Source: an uncultured Lachnospiraceae bacterium (GTDB lineage Bacteria > Bacillota > Clostridia > Lachnospirales > Lachnospiraceae). Taken from it: a stretch of DNA of 64,000 bases. Location of the stretch: contig CAKQYS010000008.1 in assembly GCA_934293375.1 (NCBI GenBank), forward strand, positions 62,001 through 126,000, written 5' to 3'. Below the pieces are notes generated by a model. The model saw nothing but the letters and a program-made list of their open reading frames with translations. It searched no databases and was not told where the DNA came from. Of the stretch, positions 25,155 through 33,719 are shown in pieces (position 1 is the first letter of the stretch; every line of letters begins with the position of its first letter). A program made the position numbers and the translations under genes.

Positions 25155-25948
25155 GCAGTACAGCATATGAACGGGTGAAACTTGCCAGGAGCAATGCAAG
25201 ACCTACGGGAACGGATTATATCAAAAATATATTTGAGGATTTTATGGAACTGCACGGAGACCGTTGTTATGCGGATGATCCTGCAATGGTGGGAGGTACC
25301 GCCAGATTAAATGGTGTACCAGTTACTGTAATTGCGATGGAAAAGGGACATACCATCCGGGAAAGAAGTTATCGGAATTTTGGTGCACCACATCCGGAAG
25401 GATACAGAAAGGCCCTTCGGCTGATGAAACAGGCAGAGAAATTTGGAAGACCGGTTGTGTGTTTTGTAGATACTTCAGGCGCATTTTGCGGTATAGGTGC
25501 TGAGGAACGTGGCCAGGGGCAGGCGATTGCCCAAAATCTGATGGAAATGTCTACCTTGTGTGTACCGATCATTTCTATTCTGATCGGGGAAGGCGGAAGC
25601 GGAGGCGCATTGGCATTGGCAGTAGCAGACCGGGTGTGGATGTTACAAAATGCAGTGTATTCCGTGATTTCGCCGGAGGGTTGTGCAAGTATTCTCTGGA
25701 AAGATGCCTCAAAGGCGGAGCAGGCAGCAAGCAGTTTGAAACTGATCGCCGAGGATGCAATGGAACTTGGTATTATTGAACGGATTATACCGGAGGAAAA
25801 CATGGGAAAGGCATCCTTTTATACACAAATTAAGAAAATGTTAGAATTAGAGCTTAACATCCTTGCAAAGGATATGGATCTCGTTACAAAGCGTTATGAA
25901 AGATTTCGAAAAATCGGATGTAACATTGAAATAAAGGAGTTATTATGA
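25151..25948 (+). CDS. accA: Acetyl-CoA carboxylase carboxyltransferase subunit alpha
   Basis: 265 aa. Motifs LARSNARPTGTDYI, FMELHGDRCYADDPAMVGG, FVDTSGAFCGIGAEERGQG, GEGGSGGALALAVADRVWMLQNAVYSVISPEG are typical. It lacks the longer N-terminal extension of E. coli AccA, as usual in Firmicutes. Overlaps the next gene by four bases (ATGA). Confidence 0.94.
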   Translation: MSSTAYERVKLARSNARPTGTDYIKNIFEDFMELHGDRCYADDPAMVGGTARLNGVPVTVIAMEKGHTIRERSYRNFGAPHPEGYRKALRLMKQAEKFGRPVVCFVDTSGAFCGIGAEERGQGQAIAQNLMEMSTLCVPIISILIGEGGSGGALALAVADRVWMLQNAVYSVISPEGCASILWKDASKAEQAASSLKLIAEDAMELGIIERIIPEENMGKASFYTQIKKMLELELNILAKDMDLVTKRYERFRKIGCNIEIKELL

Positions 25949-27582
25949 GCTTGGAGCAGAGGTTTTGTACAGAAATACTGGATAATGAAGGTGGGCTTAC
26001 AGACATCAGACTGCATTATCCTGATAATTTTAATTTCGCGTATGATGTGGTAGATGTTATTGCACGGGAAACACCTGATAAGTGTGCACTTGTGTGGTGT
26101 AATGTGGATCAGGAGGAACACATTTTTACATTTGAAGAGGTTGCAAAATACAGTAATCAGATTGCTAATACATTGAAGGCTTCAGGTATCAAACAAGGCG
26201 ATCGGGTCATGCTGATGCTAAAGCGGCATTATGAGTATTGGTTTACGGTAATTGCACTCCATAAGCTTGGTGCTGTAGCAATTCCGGCAACACATATGCT
26301 CACAGCGAAAGATCTTGTATACCGCTTTGAAAAGTCAGCGTGTAAGGCTGTTATTTGTACAACACAAAATAATGTGCCGTCGAGACTGCTTCGTGCGGTC
26401 AGTGAGTCAGAATGTCGTCCAATGTTGTGGTGTGTGCAGCATTCGGTTGAGGGATTCCGTAATCTGACAGAGGAAATGCATCAGGCAGAAGTAACATTTG
26501 ACCGGGTTGAGACTAAGGCGGTTGATCCGATGATATTGTATTTTACCTCAGGTACAACGGGAAATCCAAAGGGCGTCATTCATGATTTTGTATATCCCCT
26601 TGCACATATTGTGACAGCAAAGTACTGGCAGCAGGCTGAAGATAATGGCCTTCATTTTACTGTTGCTGAAACGGGATGGGCGAAAGCTTCATGGGGTAAA
26701 CTATATGGCCAGTGGATGGTAGGCAGTGCTGTTATGGTGTATGATTTCGATAATTTTGAACCAAGGCAGTTGGCCAATGTGATCAACCGGTACGGTGTTA
26801 CTTCATTTTGCGCCCCTCCTACGGTGTATCGTTATCTTGTGAGGAAAGGTGTTCCGGATATGCCAACCCTGAAGCATGTTTCAACTGCGGGTGAAATGTT
26901 AGCACCGGAGGTATTTAAAAAGTTCACAGAGCGTACCGGGTTACAGCTTTCAGAAGGATATGGACAGACTGAGACAACATTGTTGATGGCAAACTTTAAG
27001 GGTAGACAGGCGGTGGCGGGTTCCATGGGAACGGTTTCTCCGTTTTATAGGATTGAACTTCGGGATCGTGATAACAAAAGGGTTGCATCCGGTGAAATTG
27101 GCGAAGTTGTGGTTCTGCCACGGGAAGATGGCAGACAGGCCGGAATCTTTACGGCTTATCTGGAAGATGAAGAACAGTATCAATATGCTTGGCGTGATGG
27201 CGTGTATCATACCGGAGATGCTGCATATATGGATGAAAAAGGTTTATACTGGTTTCATGGCCGATTTGATGATATAATCAAGACAGGCGGATTTCGTGTC
27301 GGACCTTATGAGGTTGAGCATGTTTTGATGGAGCATCCTGCAGTGGCAGAATGCAGTGTTATTGGTGTGCCGGATGCGCTTCGGGGACAGGCGATCAAGG
27401 CGGTGGTCGTACTGGAATCCTCTTGCGAACCGGGCGGAGAGCTTGCTTTGGAGATCAAGGAGTTTTGTAATCGTAAGCTGGCGGAGTATAAGTGGATCAG
27501 AAGTGTGGAATTTGTGACCGAAATGCCAAAGACAATCAGTGGAAAGATAAGAAAGAATGCACTCAGAGTGCAGGTGACATAA
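25945..27582 (+). CDS. AMP-forming acyl-CoA synthetase, medium-chain (ACSM-like) type
   Basis: 545 aa. Activates a carboxylic acid to acyl-CoA through acyl-AMP. The P-loop-like LYFTSGTTGNPKGVIHDF, SEGYGQTE, YHTGDAAYMDEKGLYWFHGRFDDIIKTGG split between hinge and core, and the catalytic Lys in KTISGKIRKN are all present. Sequence style suggests medium-chain or acetyl-like acids rather than long chains, but the substrate is not provable by eye. Its ATGA overlap with accA places it inside the fatty-acid operon, so it may capture exogenous or recycled acids, or supply primer CoA esters. Confidence 0.85.
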   Translation: MSLEQRFCTEILDNEGGLTDIRLHYPDNFNFAYDVVDVIARETPDKCALVWCNVDQEEHIFTFEEVAKYSNQIANTLKASGIKQGDRVMLMLKRHYEYWFTVIALHKLGAVAIPATHMLTAKDLVYRFEKSACKAVICTTQNNVPSRLLRAVSESECRPMLWCVQHSVEGFRNLTEEMHQAEVTFDRVETKAVDPMILYFTSGTTGNPKGVIHDFVYPLAHIVTAKYWQQAEDNGLHFTVAETGWAKASWGKLYGQWMVGSAVMVYDFDNFEPRQLANVINRYGVTSFCAPPTVYRYLVRKGVPDMPTLKHVSTAGEMLAPEVFKKFTERTGLQLSEGYGQTETTLLMANFKGRQAVAGSMGTVSPFYRIELRDRDNKRVASGEIGEVVVLPREDGRQAGIFTAYLEDEEQYQYAWRDGVYHTGDAAYMDEKGLYWFHGRFDDIIKTGGFRVGPYEVEHVLMEHPAVAECSVIGVPDALRGQAIKAVVVLESSCEPGGELALEIKEFCNRKLAEYKWIRSVEFVTEMPKTISGKIRKNALRVQVT

Positions 27583-27594
27583 CAAGGAGAAGGC

Positions 27595-29598
27595 ATGGAC
27601 GATAAACTACGGGATATAGAGGATATATTGGAATATGGAATCAGTGGATATCACAGATACATATTTTCGGATCAGATGCATTTGCAATATGCGAGTCAGA
27701 ATCTGTGCGATATGCTGAAGGCGGACAGGCAGATACTGGTTAGGAAGGACATTGATGGATATGCAGAATTTGTATATCCTGCAGATGTCTGCATTTATAA
27801 TGCATTTGTCGAGAAACTGAGACAAAAGGAACAGACATTATCGGAAGATTATCGTCTCGTGAGGCGGGATGGTACTGTTATGTATGTGCATGATAGTGTG
27901 ACGACGAGAAGACAAAAGGACAATATCCTTATAGGGGATAGTGTCCTTTCTGATGTTACGGATTTAAAGATGGAAAATCAGAATCTGAAATTCCTGAATG
28001 AAACGGTGCCATGCGGTATGCTTAGGTATACATGCGAGCAGCAGCCCCACATTACTTATATGAACGAACAAATGTCAAGGATTCTTCGTATCCCGGAGCG
28101 GAAAACTGCAGAAAAAGAGGATAGCGCATTGTATTATGACAATATTTATATGTTGATACCGATGGGAGAACATAGAAGATTTGCTTCGTATCTGAAACGT
28201 GTCTATGAAGCCGGGACTCCGATTGCCGGCGAAGTGATGATCAATCGTTGCGATGGTACAAATGCTTTTCTATTTGGATGGGTGGCTAAGTGTGTCAATG
28301 AGCAGGGCCAGGAGGAATTTCAGAGTGTATGTATGGACATTACAAGTCGTTATCAATCACGCAGACAGACGGAGAGTCAGCAGTATCTTCAGGCATTGAT
28401 GGATGTGTATGATATGATATTTAAATACGATCTGTCGACCAATATGGTACAGTGCCTGTATAGCAATCATTCGGCAAGATTTCAGTGGCTGGAAAACATT
28501 CCGATGCAGATTCAGGATGCAACGGAAAAATGGATTCGTGATATCGTGGTGCCGGAAGATCGGGATCAATTATCCCAAATGTTTTGGGAGCTGACACAAA
28601 AGCGGTTGTATGAGAAGGATGAAAAGCCGCCGAGAATTTCGTACCGGGCGGAATCGTCAGATGGAAAGATCAGACAGTATAATGGTATTTTCCTTCGTAT
28701 GGATGATTCGGTCAGTCTATATTGCTGCAGGAAGGTTCCGGATGTTGAGGAAACGAGTCAGCTTCGTGATGAAAATGTACATTTAAAGGAGAATATGCAG
28801 GAGCTGGTGATGCGGTTTACGGATGGTATTGCAGCCTTTGAGGTGACAGCAGCAGGTAATGTACTGCCAATGTATTCCAGTGATAATATATGCAGATTTT
28901 TTGGATACGACAAAAATGAATGGATGATTCTTATGGAGAAGGGAACGCCGCTGGCAGAGTTTGTGTCCAGAAGTGGTATAGATGTGTCTGTATTTGAGGA
29001 ACTGCTTCGTATAGGGGAGGCAGAATTTCCATATTATGATATAGATACACAGAGTGAGCATCGGATGAAGGCAATCTGTTCATTAAAATATCCGAGCAGG
29101 GATACATCGAGATATGTCATGTTGTATAAAGTAGATGAGACTAAGGAAACGGAAGCAGTTGTGGATTATCGTGCAGTTTCAATCAGAACCTTTGGCTACT
29201 TTGATGTATTTGTCGGCGATCGGGCTGTTGTGTTCAGAAATGAAAAGGCAAAAGAATTATTTGCTTTGCTTGTAGACCGGCGGGGTGGGTATATTACATC
29301 AAAGGAGGCAATTGGTTTCCTTTGGGAGGATGAGCCCGACAGTCCGGTGATGTTGGCAAGATACCGTAAAGTGGCATTGCGGCTTAAGAATACATTAGAA
29401 GAGTATGGTATCCGGGATGTAATTGAGGCAGTAGACGGCAGGCGACGGATCGTTCCGGAGAAGGTGCGTTGCGACCTGTTTGATTATCTGTCAGGGGATG
29501 AACAGTACAGCAGGCTGTTTAAGGGAAGTTATCTGACCAATTACAGCTGGGGTGAGAAAACGCTTGCTGAGCTTACGGGAACTCTTACATTTTTGTAA
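27595..29598 (+). CDS. Multi-PAS sensor with C-terminal SARP-type winged-helix domain
   Basis: 667 aa, 12 bases after the synthetase, with a strong AAGGAGAAGG. Residues about 1-125, 130-250, 260-385 and 400-515 look like successive PAS-type sensor modules (RRDGTVMYVHD, FQSVCMDITSRYQ); the boundaries are approximate. From about residue 527 a winged helix starts: SIRTFGYFDVFVGDRAV, NEKAKELFALLVDRRGG, ITSKEAIGFLWEDE, RYRKVALRLKNTLEEYG, as in SARP or OmpR-like regulators. No BTAD domain, kinase or receiver is present. It is a soluble one-component regulator, probably controlling its own operon through the 11-bp repeats near 17961. Confidence 0.75.
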   Translation: MDDKLRDIEDILEYGISGYHRYIFSDQMHLQYASQNLCDMLKADRQILVRKDIDGYAEFVYPADVCIYNAFVEKLRQKEQTLSEDYRLVRRDGTVMYVHDSVTTRRQKDNILIGDSVLSDVTDLKMENQNLKFLNETVPCGMLRYTCEQQPHITYMNEQMSRILRIPERKTAEKEDSALYYDNIYMLIPMGEHRRFASYLKRVYEAGTPIAGEVMINRCDGTNAFLFGWVAKCVNEQGQEEFQSVCMDITSRYQSRRQTESQQYLQALMDVYDMIFKYDLSTNMVQCLYSNHSARFQWLENIPMQIQDATEKWIRDIVVPEDRDQLSQMFWELTQKRLYEKDEKPPRISYRAESSDGKIRQYNGIFLRMDDSVSLYCCRKVPDVEETSQLRDENVHLKENMQELVMRFTDGIAAFEVTAAGNVLPMYSSDNICRFFGYDKNEWMILMEKGTPLAEFVSRSGIDVSVFEELLRIGEAEFPYYDIDTQSEHRMKAICSLKYPSRDTSRYVMLYKVDETKETEAVVDYRAVSIRTFGYFDVFVGDRAVVFRNEKAKELFALLVDRRGGYITSKEAIGFLWEDEPDSPVMLARYRKVALRLKNTLEEYGIRDVIEAVDGRRRIVPEKVRCDLFDYLSGDEQYSRLFKGSYLTNYSWGEKTLAELTGTLTFL

Positions 29599-29607
29599 GA
29601 AAACAGC

Positions 29608-29628
29608 AGGAAAATGTTAGGAAAATGT
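29608..29628 (+). repeat. AGGAAAATGT twice at 11-bp spacing
   Basis: The 10-mer occurs at 29608-29617 and 29619-29628, just after the PAS-SARP stop and 25 bases before the -10 of the ABC operon. It is the same period as the fab promoter repeats, but a different position relative to the -10. Confidence 0.45.
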
Positions 29629-29650
29629 CATGCATAGGGAAAGAAGGCTG

Positions 29651-29659
29651 TGATACAAT
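29651..29659 (+). promoter_or_regulatory. Extended -10 promoter for the ABC operon
   Basis: TGATACAAT (29651-29659) is an extended -10 about 50 bases before the ATPase gene. No clear -35 is present. No terminator is visible after the previous gene, so read-through is possible. Confidence 0.45.
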
Positions 29660-29708
29660 AAATTCATATTCAAACATTTACGCTTTTACACGAAATGGGG
29701 GGGGTAAT

Positions 29709-30485
29709 ATGGAAAATGAACAGAGATCTTGTGTGGTCGATGTGAAGAATTTGTATAAGGTCTATAAGGTTGGCACCAACACGGTGCATGCGTTAGATGG
29801 CGTATCGTTTCAGATCTTTGAGGGGGAGTTCTGTGCGATCGTTGGAGCATCGGGTTCGGGCAAGTCAACGCTCTTAAATATGCTTGCAGGATTAGAGCAG
29901 CCGACAAGAGGCAGCATTATGGTAGCCGGCAAGCATATCGAACGGTTTAAGGAGAATCAGCTCGTGCGGTTCAGACGCGAGAATATCGGATTTATATTCC
30001 AGTCATTTAATTTAATCGGGACAATGAATGCGGTTGAAAATGTCGCATTGCCGTTAATATTCCGGGGTGTGCCGAAGGCAGTCCGGATGAAACGGGCAGA
30101 AAAGATGATAGATCTGGTGGGACTTCATCAGTATCGGACGCATAAACCGAACCAGATGTCGGGAGGTCAGCAGCAGAGAGTTGGTATGGCACGGGCATTG
30201 GTTCTGAATCCGAGTATTGTATTTGCGGATGAGCCGACAGGTAATCTGGATTCGAAGACATCTGAAGAAATGATGACATTGATGCGGCAGGTGCTTTCCG
30301 AACGGAATAAGACACTGGTCATGGTGACGCATGACAATGACCTGGCGGCACTGGCTGACAGACAGATCAGGATATTGGATGGAAGAATTGTCGATATTGT
30401 AGTACATGGAGAACATCTGCCACTCGAAGATGACAGTATATGTGATGCGGATATTACAAAGAAAATGGAGGGTATGAAGGAATGA
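29709..30485 (+). CDS. MacB/LolD-type ABC transporter ATPase
   Basis: 258 aa from ATG 29709 after a run of nine Gs; an in-frame ATG at 29625 lies before the promoter. Walker A GASGSGKST, Q-loop FQSFNL, signature MSGGQQQRVGMARAL, Walker B IVFADEPTGNLDS and H-loop VTHD are all intact. The FtsX-type permease two genes downstream is the partner. Such systems move lipoproteins, peptides or drugs, or transmit force across the membrane. Coupled to the next gene by ATGA. Confidence 0.92.
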   Translation: MENEQRSCVVDVKNLYKVYKVGTNTVHALDGVSFQIFEGEFCAIVGASGSGKSTLLNMLAGLEQPTRGSIMVAGKHIERFKENQLVRFRRENIGFIFQSFNLIGTMNAVENVALPLIFRGVPKAVRMKRAEKMIDLVGLHQYRTHKPNQMSGGQQQRVGMARALVLNPSIVFADEPTGNLDSKTSEEMMTLMRQVLSERNKTLVMVTHDNDLAALADRQIRILDGRIVDIVVHGEHLPLEDDSICDADITKKMEGMKE

Positions 30486-32293
30486 AGAAACAGATTGCGG
30501 TTTATATGGTATGTGCAGCACTTATGACAGCAGGATGTATGCCGGTACAAGTATCTGCACAGGCAGCAGATTCGATGCAGCTGACGCAGGCAGGTCAGAC
30601 CGATGGACAGACGGAAGAAAATAATGTAGATACGAGCACAATGGAACAGGGTGTGGCAGAGGATCTTGCGATCAGCGGGGTCTCTATTCCGGCGACAACA
30701 CAGGCCGGGGATAAGGCAACGGTGAGCTTTACAGTGGATGGAAAAAAGAACACGATCAATGGTATTTCCTATCAGGCAAATGTCATCCAAAAGATCTGTC
30801 CGGTGATCGACAGTGATTTCCCTTTTGTGACAGATAATGCAGCGTATACAGTAACGGAGGGGACGGCAGGCAGATTGGCATGCAGCTATACCTTTACAAC
30901 AAAGGATACATTGGAGACCGGGTATTATCCGGTGACATTTACGATTGTGTATACAAGAAAAGCCGGTACTGCAACAGATGCATTTGCAGGTCATGTGTAC
31001 TATGTGAATAAGACTTTTAATGTTAAGGTGAAGGCGGCGCCTGCGCCGACCACAGAGGCAGCGACCGAGACAGAGGCGGCCGATGCAGATGTGACGATGG
31101 ATGTGAAGAAGGCACCGGAAGGTACATATGGTAAGAGCTGCAGTGTATCGTTTACAGTGAAGTCTGCAAAGTATAAGATCACATCGGTTGCACCTGTGAT
31201 CAATGAGACATTTCCGTTTGAGACAAATGGAGATGCGTATAAAACGATCAGTGCAAAGGGGACATCAAAGCTTGCCTGCAAGTATGCATTTACACTACGG
31301 GAGGATGTAGCGACCGGATATCAGCCCGTGTCCTTTGTGGTTATGTATCTCAAGAATAAGAAGACATGCACTGTGACAAAGACGATCAACATCAAGACAA
31401 CCGGAAAGAAGCCACAGGAGACGACAGAAGCAAATCAGACAGTGAGCACACCGAGGCTGCTGGTCACAGGATATGATACGGATACGGAAAAGATCGGACC
31501 AAACAGTACATTCAAACTGACACTGCATTTCAAAAACACCGCAAAGAAGGTCATTTCCAATATTAAGATCAGTCTGTCGACAGCAGAAGGGGAATTTCTG
31601 CCGGTCAGCGGTGCAAGTACGGCATTTATTGACAGTATGGCAGCGGGGGATGAGAAGGACATCGAGATTGACATGAAGGCGGCCGCCGGATTGTCGAATA
31701 AGCCATATCAGATTACAGTGAAGTCAGAATATGAGGATGCCAAGGCAAATCCATTTACTGCGGAAGACAGTGTGTCGATCCCGGTTGTGTTAGAGGACCG
31801 GATCAGCCTGACAGAGATCGTAACCCCGGAGAATCTGGAAGTTGGAAAGACAGGGGAGATCTCCTTCACGATCAATAATCTGGGTGGTGCTTCGTTGAGA
31901 AATGTAAGTGTCAGCTGCAAGGGTAATGATTTTACGGCGGAGGACAGTTTTGTCGGCAACATTGCATCGGGGACAAGTGGTTATGCATCTGTCATGCTGA
32001 ATGGGGTACAGGCAACGAAGGGAGACGGGAAGTGCACACTTGTGATCTCTTATGAAAATACGGATGGAGAAGTTAAGACATATGAACAGGATGTCAATGT
32101 GTATGTGATGCAGGAGTCTGTGGATGCGGCTGTGGCTGTACAGGATAAACCGGATCAGAAACAGAAGTCAAAGGTCCCGTATGTGCTTGGAGGAATCGTG
32201 CTTGCAATAGCCGCAATTGTAATATTTGTAAAAATCCGGAAAAATAAGCTGGCAAAAGAGGAAGAGGAGTTGATGGATGATGACGTTCTGTGA
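30482..32293 (+). CDS. Exported NEW3/CARDB-like protein with C-terminal membrane anchor
   Basis: 603 aa. A signal sequence with a Cys (LMTAGCMPVQVSAQA; lipobox imperfect), then two similar beta domains of about 110 aa each (ISGVSIPATTQAGDKATVSFTVDGKK and a later copy starting KKAPEGTYGKSCSVSF), separated by a Thr/Glu/Ala linker. CARDB/NEW3-like Ig domains follow (IGPNSTFKLTLHFKNTAKKVISNI, LEVGKTGEISFTINNLGGASLRNVSV), and one membrane helix at about 566-585 precedes a short acidic tail. It takes the place of a MacA-type adaptor between ATPase and permease. Overlaps the permease gene by 17 bases. Confidence 0.75.
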   Translation: MKKQIAVYMVCAALMTAGCMPVQVSAQAADSMQLTQAGQTDGQTEENNVDTSTMEQGVAEDLAISGVSIPATTQAGDKATVSFTVDGKKNTINGISYQANVIQKICPVIDSDFPFVTDNAAYTVTEGTAGRLACSYTFTTKDTLETGYYPVTFTIVYTRKAGTATDAFAGHVYYVNKTFNVKVKAAPAPTTEAATETEAADADVTMDVKKAPEGTYGKSCSVSFTVKSAKYKITSVAPVINETFPFETNGDAYKTISAKGTSKLACKYAFTLREDVATGYQPVSFVVMYLKNKKTCTVTKTINIKTTGKKPQETTEANQTVSTPRLLVTGYDTDTEKIGPNSTFKLTLHFKNTAKKVISNIKISLSTAEGEFLPVSGASTAFIDSMAAGDEKDIEIDMKAAAGLSNKPYQITVKSEYEDAKANPFTAEDSVSIPVVLEDRISLTEIVTPENLEVGKTGEISFTINNLGGASLRNVSVSCKGNDFTAEDSFVGNIASGTSGYASVMLNGVQATKGDGKCTLVISYENTDGEVKTYEQDVNVYVMQESVDAAVAVQDKPDQKQKSKVPYVLGGIVLAIAAIVIFVKIRKNKLAKEEEELMDDDVL

Positions 32294-33686
32294 TATGATA
32301 ACAATGAGCGTCGGAAACCTGTTAAGACGGAGACTCCGTACATTTCTGACTATGCTGGGTGTGCTGATCGGCACAACATCCATTGTAGCAATGCTTTCGA
32401 TCGGTAACGGAATGCAGGAAATGATCATGTCAGAGTATGAGGGATATGGAGGATTGACACAGATTACGGTTACGAAGGGACAGGGATCGGATGACGCAAA
32501 GACAGCGAGCGATAAAACACAGCTGACAGAGACAAATATAAAGAAATTTGCCGCCATGGAGCATGTGGAAGCGGTCAACCCGATGCTGACATTTGACCTG
32601 ACTCTGGAACAGGGGCGATATACCGGATGGTCAACACTCAAGGGTGTGGATGCGGCCTATCTGCAGACGATCAAGATCGGGCAGGGTGTAATGCCGCAGG
32701 CAAAGAGCGGTGCACTGGAGGTGTTGGCGGGAAACAGCGTAACAGCTTCCTTTTGGGACCCGAATGATTTTGAGGGAACCTCTTATTACATGACAAATAC
32801 ATTGCTGGATATTGATCTGTTGGGACGGGTGACGAAATTTATAACATATAATTACAATCAAGGTTCGCAGATTACAGCAGATACAGAGCAGACATCGGAG
32901 GAAGATCCTGCCGGGGATGCATCAGAAGAACTGACAACAGGTGATTCTGAGATTCGTCTGAATCTGAAGGTTACGGGAGTCATGGAGGGAGATCCGAATA
33001 GCTATTCTCAGGATTCGGATGCCATACTGGTGGATATCGATGCCCTGAAGCAGTATTTGACGAAGCATTTTAAGAGGGGATCGATACCGGGGCAGCCACT
33101 GAATGCGAAAGGCAGGCCATATCGGGAATGGGTATATGATTCTGTGACTGTGCAGGTAGATGACGCAGACAATGTGGAGCAGGTGCAGGATGCGCTTCGG
33201 GATATGGGATTTTCAACAGAGAGCAACAAGGCAATGCTGGAGTCAGCCCAGAATGTGTTCCGGATCATAGAGCTGGTGCTTGGTGCGATCGGCATGATTG
33301 CATTTCTGGTTGCGGCGATCGGGATTGCCAATACGATGATGATGTCGATCTATGAGAGGACCAAAGAGATCGGGGTAATGAAAGTACTGGGTTGTGATAT
33401 GAAGGATATTCAGCGTTTGTTTCTGACAGAGGCAGGCTTTATCGGCCTGACAGGTGGTGCGGTCGGCGTATTGCTGACATGTGGTCTGTCTATGCTGGCG
33501 AATAGTCTGGCAAAGGATTTTATCGCGTCGGAGATGGGAGTAGCAGGTGCAAGGATTTCAATCGTGACACCGGGGCTGGCATGCATTTCTGTTGTGTTTG
33601 CGACATTGATGGGAATGCTGGCAGGTTATTTTCCTGCAAAGCGGGCAATGAAATTGAGTCCGTTAGCAGCGATCAGGACAGAGTAG
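32277..33686 (+). CDS. MacB/FtsX-family ABC permease
   Basis: 469 aa. One N-terminal membrane helix (about 20-45, RTFLTMLGVLIGTTSIVAMLS), a large external MacB periplasmic-core-like domain, then three C-terminal helices beginning FRIIELVLGAIGMIAFLVAAIGIANTM and followed by SIYERTKEIGVMKVLGC, the coupling motif that contacts the ATPase. AGGAG lies 7 bases upstream of the start inside the previous gene. Confidence 0.92.
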   Translation: MMTFCDMITMSVGNLLRRRLRTFLTMLGVLIGTTSIVAMLSIGNGMQEMIMSEYEGYGGLTQITVTKGQGSDDAKTASDKTQLTETNIKKFAAMEHVEAVNPMLTFDLTLEQGRYTGWSTLKGVDAAYLQTIKIGQGVMPQAKSGALEVLAGNSVTASFWDPNDFEGTSYYMTNTLLDIDLLGRVTKFITYNYNQGSQITADTEQTSEEDPAGDASEELTTGDSEIRLNLKVTGVMEGDPNSYSQDSDAILVDIDALKQYLTKHFKRGSIPGQPLNAKGRPYREWVYDSVTVQVDDADNVEQVQDALRDMGFSTESNKAMLESAQNVFRIIELVLGAIGMIAFLVAAIGIANTMMMSIYERTKEIGVMKVLGCDMKDIQRLFLTEAGFIGLTGGAVGVLLTCGLSMLANSLAKDFIASEMGVAGARISIVTPGLACISVVFATLMGMLAGYFPAKRAMKLSPLAAIRTE

Positions 33687-33719
33687 GGACTCTGTGCCGA
33701 AAAGGAGGAGGAATTATTT

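Noticed and set aside
30167..30994. 275-codon open frame on the minus strand across the ABC ATPase and CARDB-type genes
   Set aside because: Antisense shadow of well-supported genes, Cys/His-rich without any domain and without an RBS.
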